Part shown: in pieces, positions 1-5,243 of the stretch
Numbering within the stretch: the stretch's first letter is position 1
How the letters are laid out: each line of letters begins with the position of its first letter
DNA from: Propionibacterium sp.
GTDB lineage: Bacteria > Actinomycetota > Actinomycetes > Propionibacteriales > Propionibacteriaceae
DNA length: 6,816 nt
Assembly (NCBI GenBank): GCA_012719335.1
Contig: JAAYAO010000172.1
Coordinates: forward strand, 1 to 6,816
Reading direction: 5' to 3'
Translations under genes and position numbers: made by a program
The notes under the pieces: generated by a model
Databases searched by the model: none
Told to the model about the DNA's origin: nothing
Seen by the model: the letters and a program-made list of their open reading frames with translations, nothing else

Positions 1-391
1 ACACGTCGGCGATCACGGAGTGGTCGATCACCATTTCGGCCGGCGACAGCGGGTTCACCCGGGAGGCATCGCCACCGAGTTCGACGATCGCCTCACGCAT
101 GGTGGCCAGGTCGACCACACACGGCACACCGGTGAAGTCCTGCATGATCACCCGGGCCGGGGTGAACTGGATTTCCTTGTCCGGCTCGGCCGTCGGGTCC
201 CAGGTGCCCAGGGCCTTGATGTCGTCGGCGGTGATGTTGGCACCGTCCTCGTTGCGCAGCAGGTTCTCCAGCAGCACCTTCAGGCTGTACGGGAGGCTCT
301 CGGAGCCTTCCACCGCATCCAGCCGGAAAATCTCGTAGTTCTGGCCGGCCACCTCGAGGTTGGCCTTCGCCCCCAGACTGTTCACACTCAT
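1..391 (-). CDS. acnA: Aconitate hydratase AcnA, N-terminal 130 residues (runs off the window)
   Basis: Aconitase interconverts citrate and isocitrate in the TCA cycle through a [4Fe-4S] cluster in the cytosol. The visible part begins [14 protein letters not shown] and contains blocks typical of the AcnA/IRP1 branch: [20 protein letters not shown] (about residues 21-40), [29 protein letters not shown] (about 80-99), [12 protein letters not shown] and [12 protein letters not shown] at the window edge. About 130 of the usual roughly 900 residues are present, so the cluster cysteines and the swivel domain lie outside. The ATG at 391 is preceded by GGGGAG (397-402) with five bases between, a good ribosome binding site. 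The gene follows the RNA methyltransferase on the same strand, 105 bases away, and has its own promoter with a palindromic operator candidate. The family is certain. The exact start is well supported. Confidence 0.96.
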   Translation of the reverse strand, partial: MSVNSLGAKANLEVAGQNYEIFRLDAVEGSESLPYSLKVLLENLLRNEDGANITADDIKALGTWDPTAEPDKEIQFTPARVIMQDFTGVPCVVDLATMREAIVELGGDASRVNPLSPAEMVIDHSVIADV

Positions 392-413
392 CGCAGCTCC
401 CCGGATCGGTTTG

Positions 414-427
414 TCTTGACGTCAAGA
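414..427. promoter_or_regulatory. Perfect 14-base palindrome, candidate operator of acnA
   Basis: TCTTGACGTCAAGA is identical to its reverse complement and lies 23 to 36 bases before the acnA ATG, covering the end of the predicted -10 and the likely start site. Two more half-sites, TCAAG (433-437) and CTTGA (445-449), follow in opposite orientation. From memory, the MarR-family regulator TamR of Streptomyces binds palindromes of this general type upstream of aconitase and related TCA-cycle genes. A different TetR- or MarR-type regulator is also possible. No regulator gene is in the window. Confidence 0.6.
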
Positions 428-452
428 TACCATCAAGCGGCGACCTTGACCA
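424..452 (-). promoter_or_regulatory. Candidate acnA promoter
   Basis: Read on the minus strand, TGGTCA (447-452, four of six matches to TTGACA) is followed after 17 bases by TATCTT (424-429), a TATNNT-type -10. Transcription would begin near base 417, giving a leader of about 25 bases that includes the ribosome binding site. The -10 overlaps the palindrome at 414-427, as expected for a repressor-controlled promoter. It is a prediction from spacing and hexamers only. Confidence 0.5.
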
Positions 453-496
453 CTTCGCCGATCCTTTCATTGCCCGGTTCCCCGGCGGTGGGCGGG

Positions 497-1615
497 TCAG
501 TCCCGGGGCACCAACTGGGCCACGGCTTCGATGTGGTGGGTCATCGGGAAGAGATCGAAGGCCCGCAATCCGGTCAGGTCGTAACCGAGTTCGAGGAAAT
601 GGCCCAGGTCTCGGGCCAGCGCTGCGGGGTCACAGGCCACGTACGCGACCGCGCGGGGGCGGCGGCGCACCACCTGTTCGACCACGGCCCGGCCGGCCCC
701 GGCCCGGGGCGGGTCCAGCACCACCAGATCGGCCCGCCGCCACAGCCGGCTCATGGTGCGCTCCACCCGGCCGGCCAGGAACTCCCCCGCCGGCACGTTG
801 TGGGCGGCGAGTGCGACGGTGGCCGGGTTGCTCTCCACCCCCTGCACCTCGACACCCCGCTCGGCCAGTACCCCGGCGAAGAGCCCCACCCCGCAGTACA
901 GGTCCAGGGCACGTTCCCCGGCTTCGGGGTCGAGGGCATCGACGACGGCCTCGGCCAGTACGTCGGCGGCCCGCGGGTGAACCTGCCAGAAGCCGTCCGC
1001 GGCAACCTGCCAGGGTCGTCCGGCCGCCTCCTCGGTCAGGGTCTCCGGGCCCTTGCGGAGGTGGCCGTCGACCAGCACCGCCCGCCCCACCACGTCCACC
1101 TCGGCGCCCGCCGGCCACCCCTGGGTCGGGATCGTCCGGGCCGCGATCGCGCAGCCCTGTTCGGGCAGGGGCACCAGATCGTGCGAGCGGTGTGCGCGCA
1201 TCGCCAATCGGCCCTGCTCGTCGGTGCGGTAACGCATCCGGGTGCGCCAACCGAGCGGTCCACCCGGCACCTCCCGGACGGCCCCGGTCCAGGTGATCCC
1301 GGCCAGCCGCTGCAACTGTTCGGCCAACACCGCGGTCTTCAGTGCGCGTTGGGCGGCGGGGTCGACGTGCTGGAAGTCGCAACCGCCGCATCGTCCGGCA
1401 ATCGGGCACGCCGGTTCGACCCGGTCGGGGGACGGCTCCAGCACCTCGATCGCGTCGGCGCGCCAGAACCGGCTCTTGCCGGCATCGGTCACCCGGGCCA
1501 GCACCCGTTCACCGGCCAGGGCATGGCGGACGAAGACCACCCGGCCGTCGTGCCGGGCCACCCAGTGCCCGCCGTGGGCGATCGGGCCGACGGTCAGTTC
1601 GATCGGGGCGGTCAC
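497..1615 (-). CDS. TrmA/RumA (RlmD)-type class I SAM-dependent RNA 5-methyluridine methyltransferase
   Basis: The protein (372 residues) should methylate C5 of a uridine in tRNA or 23S rRNA. An N-terminal TRAM-like RNA-binding domain (about 2-60) is followed by a [4Fe-4S] motif C70-x5-C76-x2-C79 with the fourth cysteine at C155 (EQGCAIA). The Rossmann methyltransferase domain has FWQVHP (209-214), the SAM loop DLYCGVGLF (238-246), acidic E261, DPPR (301-304), the catalytic cysteine C328 in ACDP, and the general base E363 in HHIEAVA. All residues needed for activity are present. ACDP replaces the more familiar SCNP around the nucleophile. The start is GTG, overlapping the hydrolase stop as GTGA with no obvious ribosome binding site, so translation is probably coupled. 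The target nucleotide cannot be read from sequence. From memory it resembles mycobacterial Rv2689c. Confidence 0.93.
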   Translation of the reverse strand: MTAPIELTVGPIAHGGHWVARHDGRVVFVRHALAGERVLARVTDAGKSRFWRADAIEVLEPSPDRVEPACPIAGRCGGCDFQHVDPAAQRALKTAVLAEQLQRLAGITWTGAVREVPGGPLGWRTRMRYRTDEQGRLAMRAHRSHDLVPLPEQGCAIAARTIPTQGWPAGAEVDVVGRAVLVDGHLRKGPETLTEEAAGRPWQVAADGFWQVHPRAADVLAEAVVDALDPEAGERALDLYCGVGLFAGVLAERGVEVQGVESNPATVALAAHNVPAGEFLAGRVERTMSRLWRRADLVVLDPPRAGAGRAVVEQVVRRRPRAVAYVACDPAALARDLGHFLELGYDLTGLRAFDLFPMTHHIEAVAQLVPRD

Positions 1616-2463
1616 GCGCGGTGCTCGGAGATGTGACGGCCGACCTCGGCCAGCACCCGGGCCGGCGCCTCCTGCATGATCCAGTGGCTGATGCCTTCCA
1701 GGATCACGAAGCGGTAGGAGCCGGCCACGAACTCCCCGGTGCGTTCGGCGGCCAGGCGCCCCAGGGCCGGGTCGTTGTCCGACCAGATGAACAGCACCGG
1801 CAGGTCGACCTTCTCGGCACTGTGCTCACTGCGGCCCGCCGAGCGGTACCAGTTCAGGGCCGCGTCGAGTGCGCCCGGTTCGCCGAGTACCGCCAGGTAG
1901 CTGTCGGCGCCCTCGGCGGCCGGCGAACCGGCGAAGAAGTTGCGGAACCGTTCGGCGTCGTTCTCCAGCAGCAACCGGTCGGCGTCCGGGCGGCGCAGAA
2001 AGGTCATGTACTCGGAGCGGGAGCGTTGGTCGTCGTCGGCACCGATCGCCTCCGAGATCGCGTCGGGATGCCCCACCGACAACACGTTCAGGGTGCGCAG
2101 CCGGGCCGGGGCCAGTGCGGCCACCCGCCAAGCCACCGCGGCACCCCAGTCGTGGCCGATCAGGTGCGCCCGATCCCAGCCCAACGCGTCCAGCACCCCG
2201 ACCACGTCGGCGGCCAGCTCGGAGGTCCGGTACGCCTCGACGTCGCCCGGTCGGGCGCCGGGGCTGTAGCCGCGCTGATTGAAGGCCACACACCGGTATC
2301 CCTGGCGGCCGAGTTCGTCCAGCAGCGGCTGCCACATCTGCATGGTTTCGGGGAATCCGTGCAGCATCAGCACCGGTTCACCCTCGGCGGGGCCGCTCGC
2401 CCAGGCGTCGAAGGTCAGGTCACCGACGGGGATCGCGAAGGTCTCGGGCGTGAACTCGTCCAT
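1612..2463 (-). CDS. Alpha/beta hydrolase, epoxide-hydrolase-like
   Basis: Counting from ATG 2463 (283 residues), the oxyanion-hole motif HGFPE is at 35-39, the nucleophile elbow GHDWGA at 103-108 has Asp105 as nucleophile, the acid is D231 in WSDNDPAL, and the base is H260 in GISHW. An Asp nucleophile plus a cap-domain LNWYR motif (Y206) and a second cap tyrosine (Y152) is the epoxide hydrolase pattern, in which two tyrosines polarise the epoxide. Haloalkane dehalogenase or another Asp-type hydrolase is less likely. There is no signal peptide, so it is cytosolic. An in-frame GTG at 2487 would add eight residues (MSGRYRAD), but that start falls inside an inverted repeat. ATG 2463 sits six bases after TACCGT and begins with family-like sequence, so I prefer it. 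It is the last gene of a three-gene cassette and overlaps the methyltransferase by four bases. Substrate unknown. Confidence 0.9.
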   Translation of the reverse strand: MDEFTPETFAIPVGDLTFDAWASGPAEGEPVLMLHGFPETMQMWQPLLDELGRQGYRCVAFNQRGYSPGARPGDVEAYRTSELAADVVGVLDALGWDRAHLIGHDWGAAVAWRVAALAPARLRTLNVLSVGHPDAISEAIGADDDQRSRSEYMTFLRRPDADRLLLENDAERFRNFFAGSPAAEGADSYLAVLGEPGALDAALNWYRSAGRSEHSAEKVDLPVLFIWSDNDPALGRLAAERTGEFVAGSYRFVILEGISHWIMQEAPARVLAEVGRHISEHRA

Positions 2464-2465
2464 GT

Positions 2466-2494
2466 CGGCACGGTACCTGCCCGACACCGTGCCG
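2466..2494. repeat. Inverted repeat with 9-base arms before the hydrolase
   Basis: CGGCACGGT (2466-2474) and ACCGTGCCG (2486-2494) are perfect reverse complements separated by 11 bases. The repeat starts two bases upstream of the preferred hydrolase ATG and covers the predicted -10 (2470-2475). It could be an operator, or a hairpin after the ABM gene. There is no T-rich tail to make it a standard intrinsic terminator. Confidence 0.6.
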
Positions 2495-2499
2495 GACCA
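2470..2499 (-). promoter_or_regulatory. Candidate leaderless promoter of the hydrolase
   Basis: On the minus strand TACCGT (2470-2475, TANNNT) ends six bases before ATG 2463, so transcription would begin at or next to the start codon. TGGTCC (2494-2499) lies 18 bases upstream as a weak -35. No ribosome binding site is seen at the usual distance. This is a weak prediction alone, supported by the same layout at the two upstream genes. Confidence 0.35.
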
Positions 2500-2529
2500 C
2501 CCATCACCCCACCCGAGGGGTCGTCCGGG

Positions 2530-2850
2530 TCAGTCGATCTGCAGTTCGCCCATCGCGTCCCAGCCGTCGCCGTCGATCTGGCGGGAAATGATCCTCGGGG
2601 TCGCCCGCAGGTGTGGACGCATCGTCTCGATGCCCTCCCGGAAGTGCGGGCTGGCCACGTGGGCCGCGGCCCCCTCATCGGTGAACCCCTCGACCAGCAC
2701 GAACTCGCCCGGGTCCTCGACGCTGCGGCTCCATTCGAAGAAGAGATTGCCCTCCTCGGCACGGCAGGCCCGGGTGTAGCCGTCCACCAGGTCCAGCCAG
2801 TTGTCCACCGATTCGGTCTTGACCGGAAACTTCACCACGATGAAATACAT
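2530..2850 (-). CDS. ABM-fold (antibiotic biosynthesis monooxygenase / YgiN-LsrG-like) small protein
   Basis: A 106-residue cytosolic protein of the dimeric ferredoxin-like ABM superfamily. It has a beta strand at the start (MYFIVVKF), a helix with VDNWLDLVDGYTRACRAEEG (about 15-34), then NLFFEWSRSVEDPGEFVLVE (35-54) and the family signature H64 with ASPHF (66-70), ending in a strand near PRIISRQID. Members include cofactor-free quinol and anthrone monooxygenases and isomerases such as LsrG, so the exact reaction is not predictable. The length is normal for the family. The ATG at 2850 is the only sensible start, and no ribosome binding site precedes it. A TAGGCT hexamer six bases upstream suggests a leaderless message. 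It lies between the SnoaL-like and hydrolase genes on the same strand. Confidence 0.88.
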   Translation of the reverse strand: MYFIVVKFPVKTESVDNWLDLVDGYTRACRAEEGNLFFEWSRSVEDPGEFVLVEGFTDEGAAAHVASPHFREGIETMRPHLRATPRIISRQIDGDGWDAMGELQID

Positions 2851-2856
2851 GGTGTG

Positions 2857-2885
2857 AGCCTAGGGCCGCACGCGCCCGCCGACCA
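2857..2885 (-). promoter_or_regulatory. Candidate leaderless promoter of the ABM gene
   Basis: Minus-strand TAGGCT (2857-2862) is followed by exactly six bases and ATG 2850. TGGTCG (2880-2885) lies 17 bases upstream as a weak -35. The arrangement fits actinobacterial leaderless transcription, which often has TANNNT about seven bases before the start site. Confidence 0.4.
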
Positions 2886-2892
2886 CCGTCGT

Positions 2893-2941
2893 GGCACACG
2901 GATTCGGTCTCATTGCGAGACAGTGCCTGCCCGGGTGTGCC
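2893..2941. repeat. Nested inverted repeats between the SnoaL-like and ABM genes
   Basis: The outer arms are GGCACAC (2893-2899) and GTGTGCC (2935-2941), perfect over seven bases. The inner arms are GTCTC (2907-2911) and GAGAC (2917-2921) around a five-base loop. The structure begins a few bases after the SnoaL-like stop codon and lies upstream of the ABM promoter. It could terminate the SnoaL-like transcript or bind a regulator of the ABM gene. There is no T-tract. Confidence 0.5.
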
Positions 2942-2944
2942 GGG

Positions 2945-3334
2945 TCAGCGGCCGTGACCGGTCACGTTGCGGTAGGACCGCAAGGAGGTGACCAGCCCCT
3001 GATTGTCGACGGTGTAGATGTTGATGCACTGCACGGTGCCCTCGGTGCCGTCGTCGAAGACGGTGCGCAGGGTGGCGTGGGCGGCGACCTCCAGGCCGGC
3101 GACGGCCTGGAAGTGGATCTCGAAGTCGAAGGACTGCTGATGCTTGGTGAAGGCGTCCCAGTACCAGCCGATGGCTTCCTTACCGGTCTGTTCCTGACCC
3201 AGCGGGGTGTCCCAGGGGGCCGAGCCGACGGGATCCTCCACGACGGCGTCTTCGGTGAACAGGGCGAGCCAGGCCTCTTTGTCGCCGTCGCGCACGGCGG
3301 CGAGCGAGGCGGTCGGAACGTCGGCGATCTCCAT
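2945..3334 (-). CDS. SnoaL-like / NTF2-fold (ketosteroid-isomerase-like) protein
   Basis: From ATG 3334 the protein has 129 residues, normal for the SnoaL/NTF2 cone fold. It opens with helices (SLAAVRDGDKEAWLALFTED), then shows the diagnostic VVEDPVG turn (31-37), a GKEAIGWYWDAF helix (51-62) and long strands from FDFEIHF through TVQCINIYTVD to the end. Relatives include polyketide cyclases, ketosteroid isomerase, limonene epoxide hydrolase and many uncharacterised proteins, so the reaction is not predictable. A GTG at 3340 would add two residues. ATG is preferred because GGTAGG lies nine bases upstream and a TAGGTT -10-like hexamer sits six bases before it. It is the first gene of the three-gene minus-strand cassette and is divergent from trkA, sharing its promoter region. 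Confidence 0.87.
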   Translation of the reverse strand: MEIADVPTASLAAVRDGDKEAWLALFTEDAVVEDPVGSAPWDTPLGQEQTGKEAIGWYWDAFTKHQQSFDFEIHFQAVAGLEVAAHATLRTVFDDGTEGTVQCINIYTVDNQGLVTSLRSYRNVTGHGR

Positions 3335-3340
3335 GGGCAC

Positions 3341-3370
3341 AACCTACCCACTGGTGGTGACCTCCGTCAC
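3341..3370 (-). promoter_or_regulatory. Candidate leaderless promoter of the SnoaL-like gene
   Basis: Minus-strand GTGACG (3365-3370, four of six matches to TTGACA) is followed after 18 bases by TAGGTT (3341-3346), which ends six bases before ATG 3334. This is the best of the three leaderless-type promoters in the cassette and would start transcription at the ATG. Confidence 0.45.
3357..3370. promoter_or_regulatory. Short inverted repeat, possible operator in a divergent promoter region
   Basis: GTGAC (3357-3361) and GTCAC (3366-3370) form a perfect 5-4-5 inverted repeat. It overlaps the predicted -35 of the SnoaL-like gene and lies about 50 bases before trkA. Short arms like this can arise by chance in GC-rich DNA. 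Confidence 0.3.
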
Positions 3371-3417
3371 GGCCCACCCGCTGGCCGGGACCGTTCCCCG
3401 GGGCCAGAATGGAGCCT

Positions 3418-4080
3418 GTGCACATCGTGATCATGGGTTGCGGACGGGTCGGGTCCGGTCTGGCGTTGGCCTTGGACAAGCGCGGCCACAGTGTTGCGGT
3501 GATCGACCGCGACCCGCACGCCTTCCGGCGGCTGGGCCCACATTTCCGCGGGCGCAGCATCAAGGGGGTGGGCTACGACCGACAGGTGCTGGCGAAGGCC
3601 TCCATCGTCGAGGCCGACGGCTTCGCCGCCGTCAGCAGTGGGGACAACTCCAACATCCTCGCCGCCCGGGTGGTGCGGGAGAGCTACGGGGTGCACAACG
3701 TGGTGGCCCGGATCTACGACCCCGGTCGTGCGGAGGTGTTCGAACGGCTCGGCATCCCCACCGTGGCGACCGTGCGCTGGACCACCGACCAGATGCTGCG
3801 CCGGTTGCTGCCGGAGGGCTCGGAACCGGTGTGGCGCGATCCGACCGGTGCGGTGCGGTTGATCGAGGTGCGGGTACACCCCCACTGGGTCGGTCGCCGG
3901 ATCAGTGAGATGCAGGCCGCGGCGGCGACCCCGATCCCGATGCTGCAGCGTCAGGGCCAGGGCATGATCACCAACGAGCGCACCGTCTTCCAGGACGGTG
4001 ACCTGGCCTACGCCGCGGTGGAAACCGGCCGTACCCCCGACGTCGAGGTCATTCTCGGCCGCCCACCGGTGAAGCGATAG
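3418..4080 (+). CDS. TrkA-family potassium uptake regulatory protein, first of a pair (CeoB-like)
   Basis: A cytosolic RCK (regulator of K+ conductance) protein that binds NAD(H) or nucleotide and gates a Trk/Ktr-type potassium transporter. The Rossmann domain starts at once: HIVIMGCGRVG gives the GxGxxG loop, followed by the acidic VIDRD at the end of strand two, the GYDRQVL segment, AVSSGDNSN and the NVVARIYDP strand. The C-terminal RCK_C part covers roughly the last 75 residues. Two starts are possible: ATG 3409 adds three residues (MEP), while GTG 3418 gives 220 residues and the usual MHIVIMG opening of relatives. GTG has GGAG three bases upstream and a CAGAAT -10-like hexamer seven bases upstream, so I chose it with moderate certainty. 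It is followed after eight bases by a second trkA. The membrane subunit is not in the window. Confidence 0.9.
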   Translation: MHIVIMGCGRVGSGLALALDKRGHSVAVIDRDPHAFRRLGPHFRGRSIKGVGYDRQVLAKASIVEADGFAAVSSGDNSNILAARVVRESYGVHNVVARIYDPGRAEVFERLGIPTVATVRWTTDQMLRRLLPEGSEPVWRDPTGAVRLIEVRVHPHWVGRRISEMQAAAATPIPMLQRQGQGMITNERTVFQDGDLAYAAVETGRTPDVEVILGRPPVKR

Positions 4081-4083
4081 GAG
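4079..4083 (+). promoter_or_regulatory. Ribosome binding site of the second trkA, overlapping the first gene's stop
   Basis: AGGAG uses the last two bases of the preceding TAG stop and is five bases from ATG 4089. It is the clearest Shine-Dalgarno sequence in the window and supports co-translation of the two trkA genes. Confidence 0.75.
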
Positions 4084-4088
4084 ACATC

Positions 4089-4877
4089 ATGCGGATCGCG
4101 ATCGCCGGAGCCGGCAATGTCGGCAAGTCCATCGCCGGTGAACTGGTGGCGGGCGGCCACGAGGTGCTGTTGATCGACAAGGACCCCGCGGCCATCACCC
4201 GCGACTCGGTGCCGGACGCGGAATGGTTGTTGGCCGACGCCTGCGAGTTGTCGGCCCTGGAGGAAGCCGAACTGGACAGCTACGACGTCACCATTGCCGC
4301 CACCGGTGACGACAAGGCGAACCTGGTGCACACCCTGCTGGCCAAGACCGAGTTCGGGGTACCGCGCACCGTGGGCCGGGTGAATCATCCCAAGAACGAA
4401 TGGCTGTTCGACGAGGTCTGGGGCGTGGACGTCTCGGTGTCGACGCCCCGCTTGTTGGCCGCCCTGGTCGAGGAGGCGGTCAGCGTGGGTGACCTGGTGC
4501 GGCTGTTCTCCTTCGCCGGCGGAGGTACCTCCCTGGTGGAGATGAACCTGCCGGCGGGCTCCCCGGTCGTGGGGGTGCCGCTCGGTGATCTGCGCTGGCC
4601 TGCGGGGGCGGTGCCGGTCGCGGTGATCCGGGACGGGGTGGGCCGCGCACCGGCCCCCGACGGCACCCTGGAGATCGGTGACGAGGTGCTCTTCGTGGTG
4701 ACCGAGGACGTCGAGGACCGGCTCACCGCGATGCTCTCCCCCGACGGCCGGGCGCCGGCCGACACGGCTACCGACCCCACCACGCTCGGGTCGCGGACGA
4801 CGACCGAGGAGGAGCACGACCCCGGCCTGCTCACGACCGACGCGGTCCCGCCCGGCCCGGTCGAGCGCTGGGAGTAG
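4089..4877 (+). CDS. TrkA-family potassium uptake regulatory protein, second of the pair (CeoC-like)
   Basis: A second RCK protein (262 residues) expected to assemble with its neighbour on a Trk-type potassium channel. The N-terminal Rossmann fold has GAGNVG (7-12), acidic LIDKD (28-32), the LLADACELSAL segment (47-57), IAATGDDKANL (69-79) and VGRVNHPKNEWLF (95-107). The RCK_C domain spans about 137-215, with LVEMNLPAGSPVVGVPL and the closing GDEVLFVV strand. Residues 218-262 form a Thr/Asp/Glu/Pro-rich tail of low complexity that looks disordered and makes the protein longer than the roughly 220 residues I recall for relatives. Start ATG 4089 follows a strong AGGAG. The stop at 4875-4877 directly abuts the stop of the convergent OB-fold gene. 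Confidence 0.92.
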   Translation: MRIAIAGAGNVGKSIAGELVAGGHEVLLIDKDPAAITRDSVPDAEWLLADACELSALEEAELDSYDVTIAATGDDKANLVHTLLAKTEFGVPRTVGRVNHPKNEWLFDEVWGVDVSVSTPRLLAALVEEAVSVGDLVRLFSFAGGGTSLVEMNLPAGSPVVGVPLGDLRWPAGAVPVAVIRDGVGRAPAPDGTLEIGDEVLFVVTEDVEDRLTAMLSPDGRAPADTATDPTTLGSRTTTEEEHDPGLLTTDAVPPGPVERWE

Positions 4878-5237
4878 TCAGTCGGACAACAGTTCGTAGC
4901 GGGGGTTGAAAATCGCCTTCGCCCCATCCAGCAAACACAGTCGGCCCGCCGCCTTGACCCGGGCGCCGGGGGTCACCCCGTCCACCGAACGACGGCCCAG
5001 GAAGACCAGCGTGACCGTGCCCGTCCCGTCGTCCACCTCGGCCTCGAAGCGTTTGCTCTGCCGTATCGTCGCCGGCCGCACATCACGGATCCGGCCGGCG
5101 ATCACCACACGTTGCCGTGGCTCGATGGTGCCGATCGGGGACGCCCCCGCCGCGACCGCCTCGCGCATCCGATCCTCGGCCTCGAGCTCCTCCGTGCTCG
5201 CGGTGAGGCGATGCACCGTGCGCCGCCACCAGGACAC
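4878..5237 (-). CDS. OB-fold nucleic-acid-binding protein
   Basis: A 119-residue cytosolic protein. A basic start (SWWRRTVHRL) and an acidic helix (about 13-30) lead into an OB fold (about 43-117). The OB fold is marked by RVVIAGRIRDVRPAT, VDDGTGTVTLVFLGRRSVDG (68-87), the TPGARVKAAGRL strand and the closing NPRYELL. The VDDGTG-TVTLVF pattern is that of tRNA-anticodon / RecG-wedge type OB domains, which bind single-stranded nucleic acid, but its target is unknown. The start is GTG 5237, six bases after the DUF3710 stop, with no strong ribosome binding site, so it is probably translated from the same operon message. From memory it matches the position of mycobacterial Rv2694c. It converges directly on the second trkA. 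Confidence 0.88.
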   Translation of the reverse strand: MSWWRRTVHRLTASTEELEAEDRMREAVAAGASPIGTIEPRQRVVIAGRIRDVRPATIRQSKRFEAEVDDGTGTVTLVFLGRRSVDGVTPGARVKAAGRLCLLDGAKAIFNPRYELLSD

Positions 5238-5243
5238 GGCGAT

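Noticed and set aside
450..496. Possible intrinsic terminator just after the methyltransferase stop
   Set aside because: GC-rich bases allow only short, imperfect pairing (GCCC with GGGC) and no T-run follows on the minus strand.
497..1615. Possible inactivation of the methyltransferase because the nucleophile motif reads ACDP rather than SCNP
   Set aside because: The cysteine itself (C328), the general base E363, the SAM loop and all four cluster cysteines are present, so the change is ordinary variation.
20..1636. A 538-codon plus-strand open frame opposite aconitase and the methyltransferase, and a similar long one at 1342-2991
   Set aside because: They are antisense to genes with intact catalytic motifs, cross several gene boundaries, have His/Gly/Pro/Arg-rich composition without any recognisable domain, and are typical artefacts of high-GC third positions.
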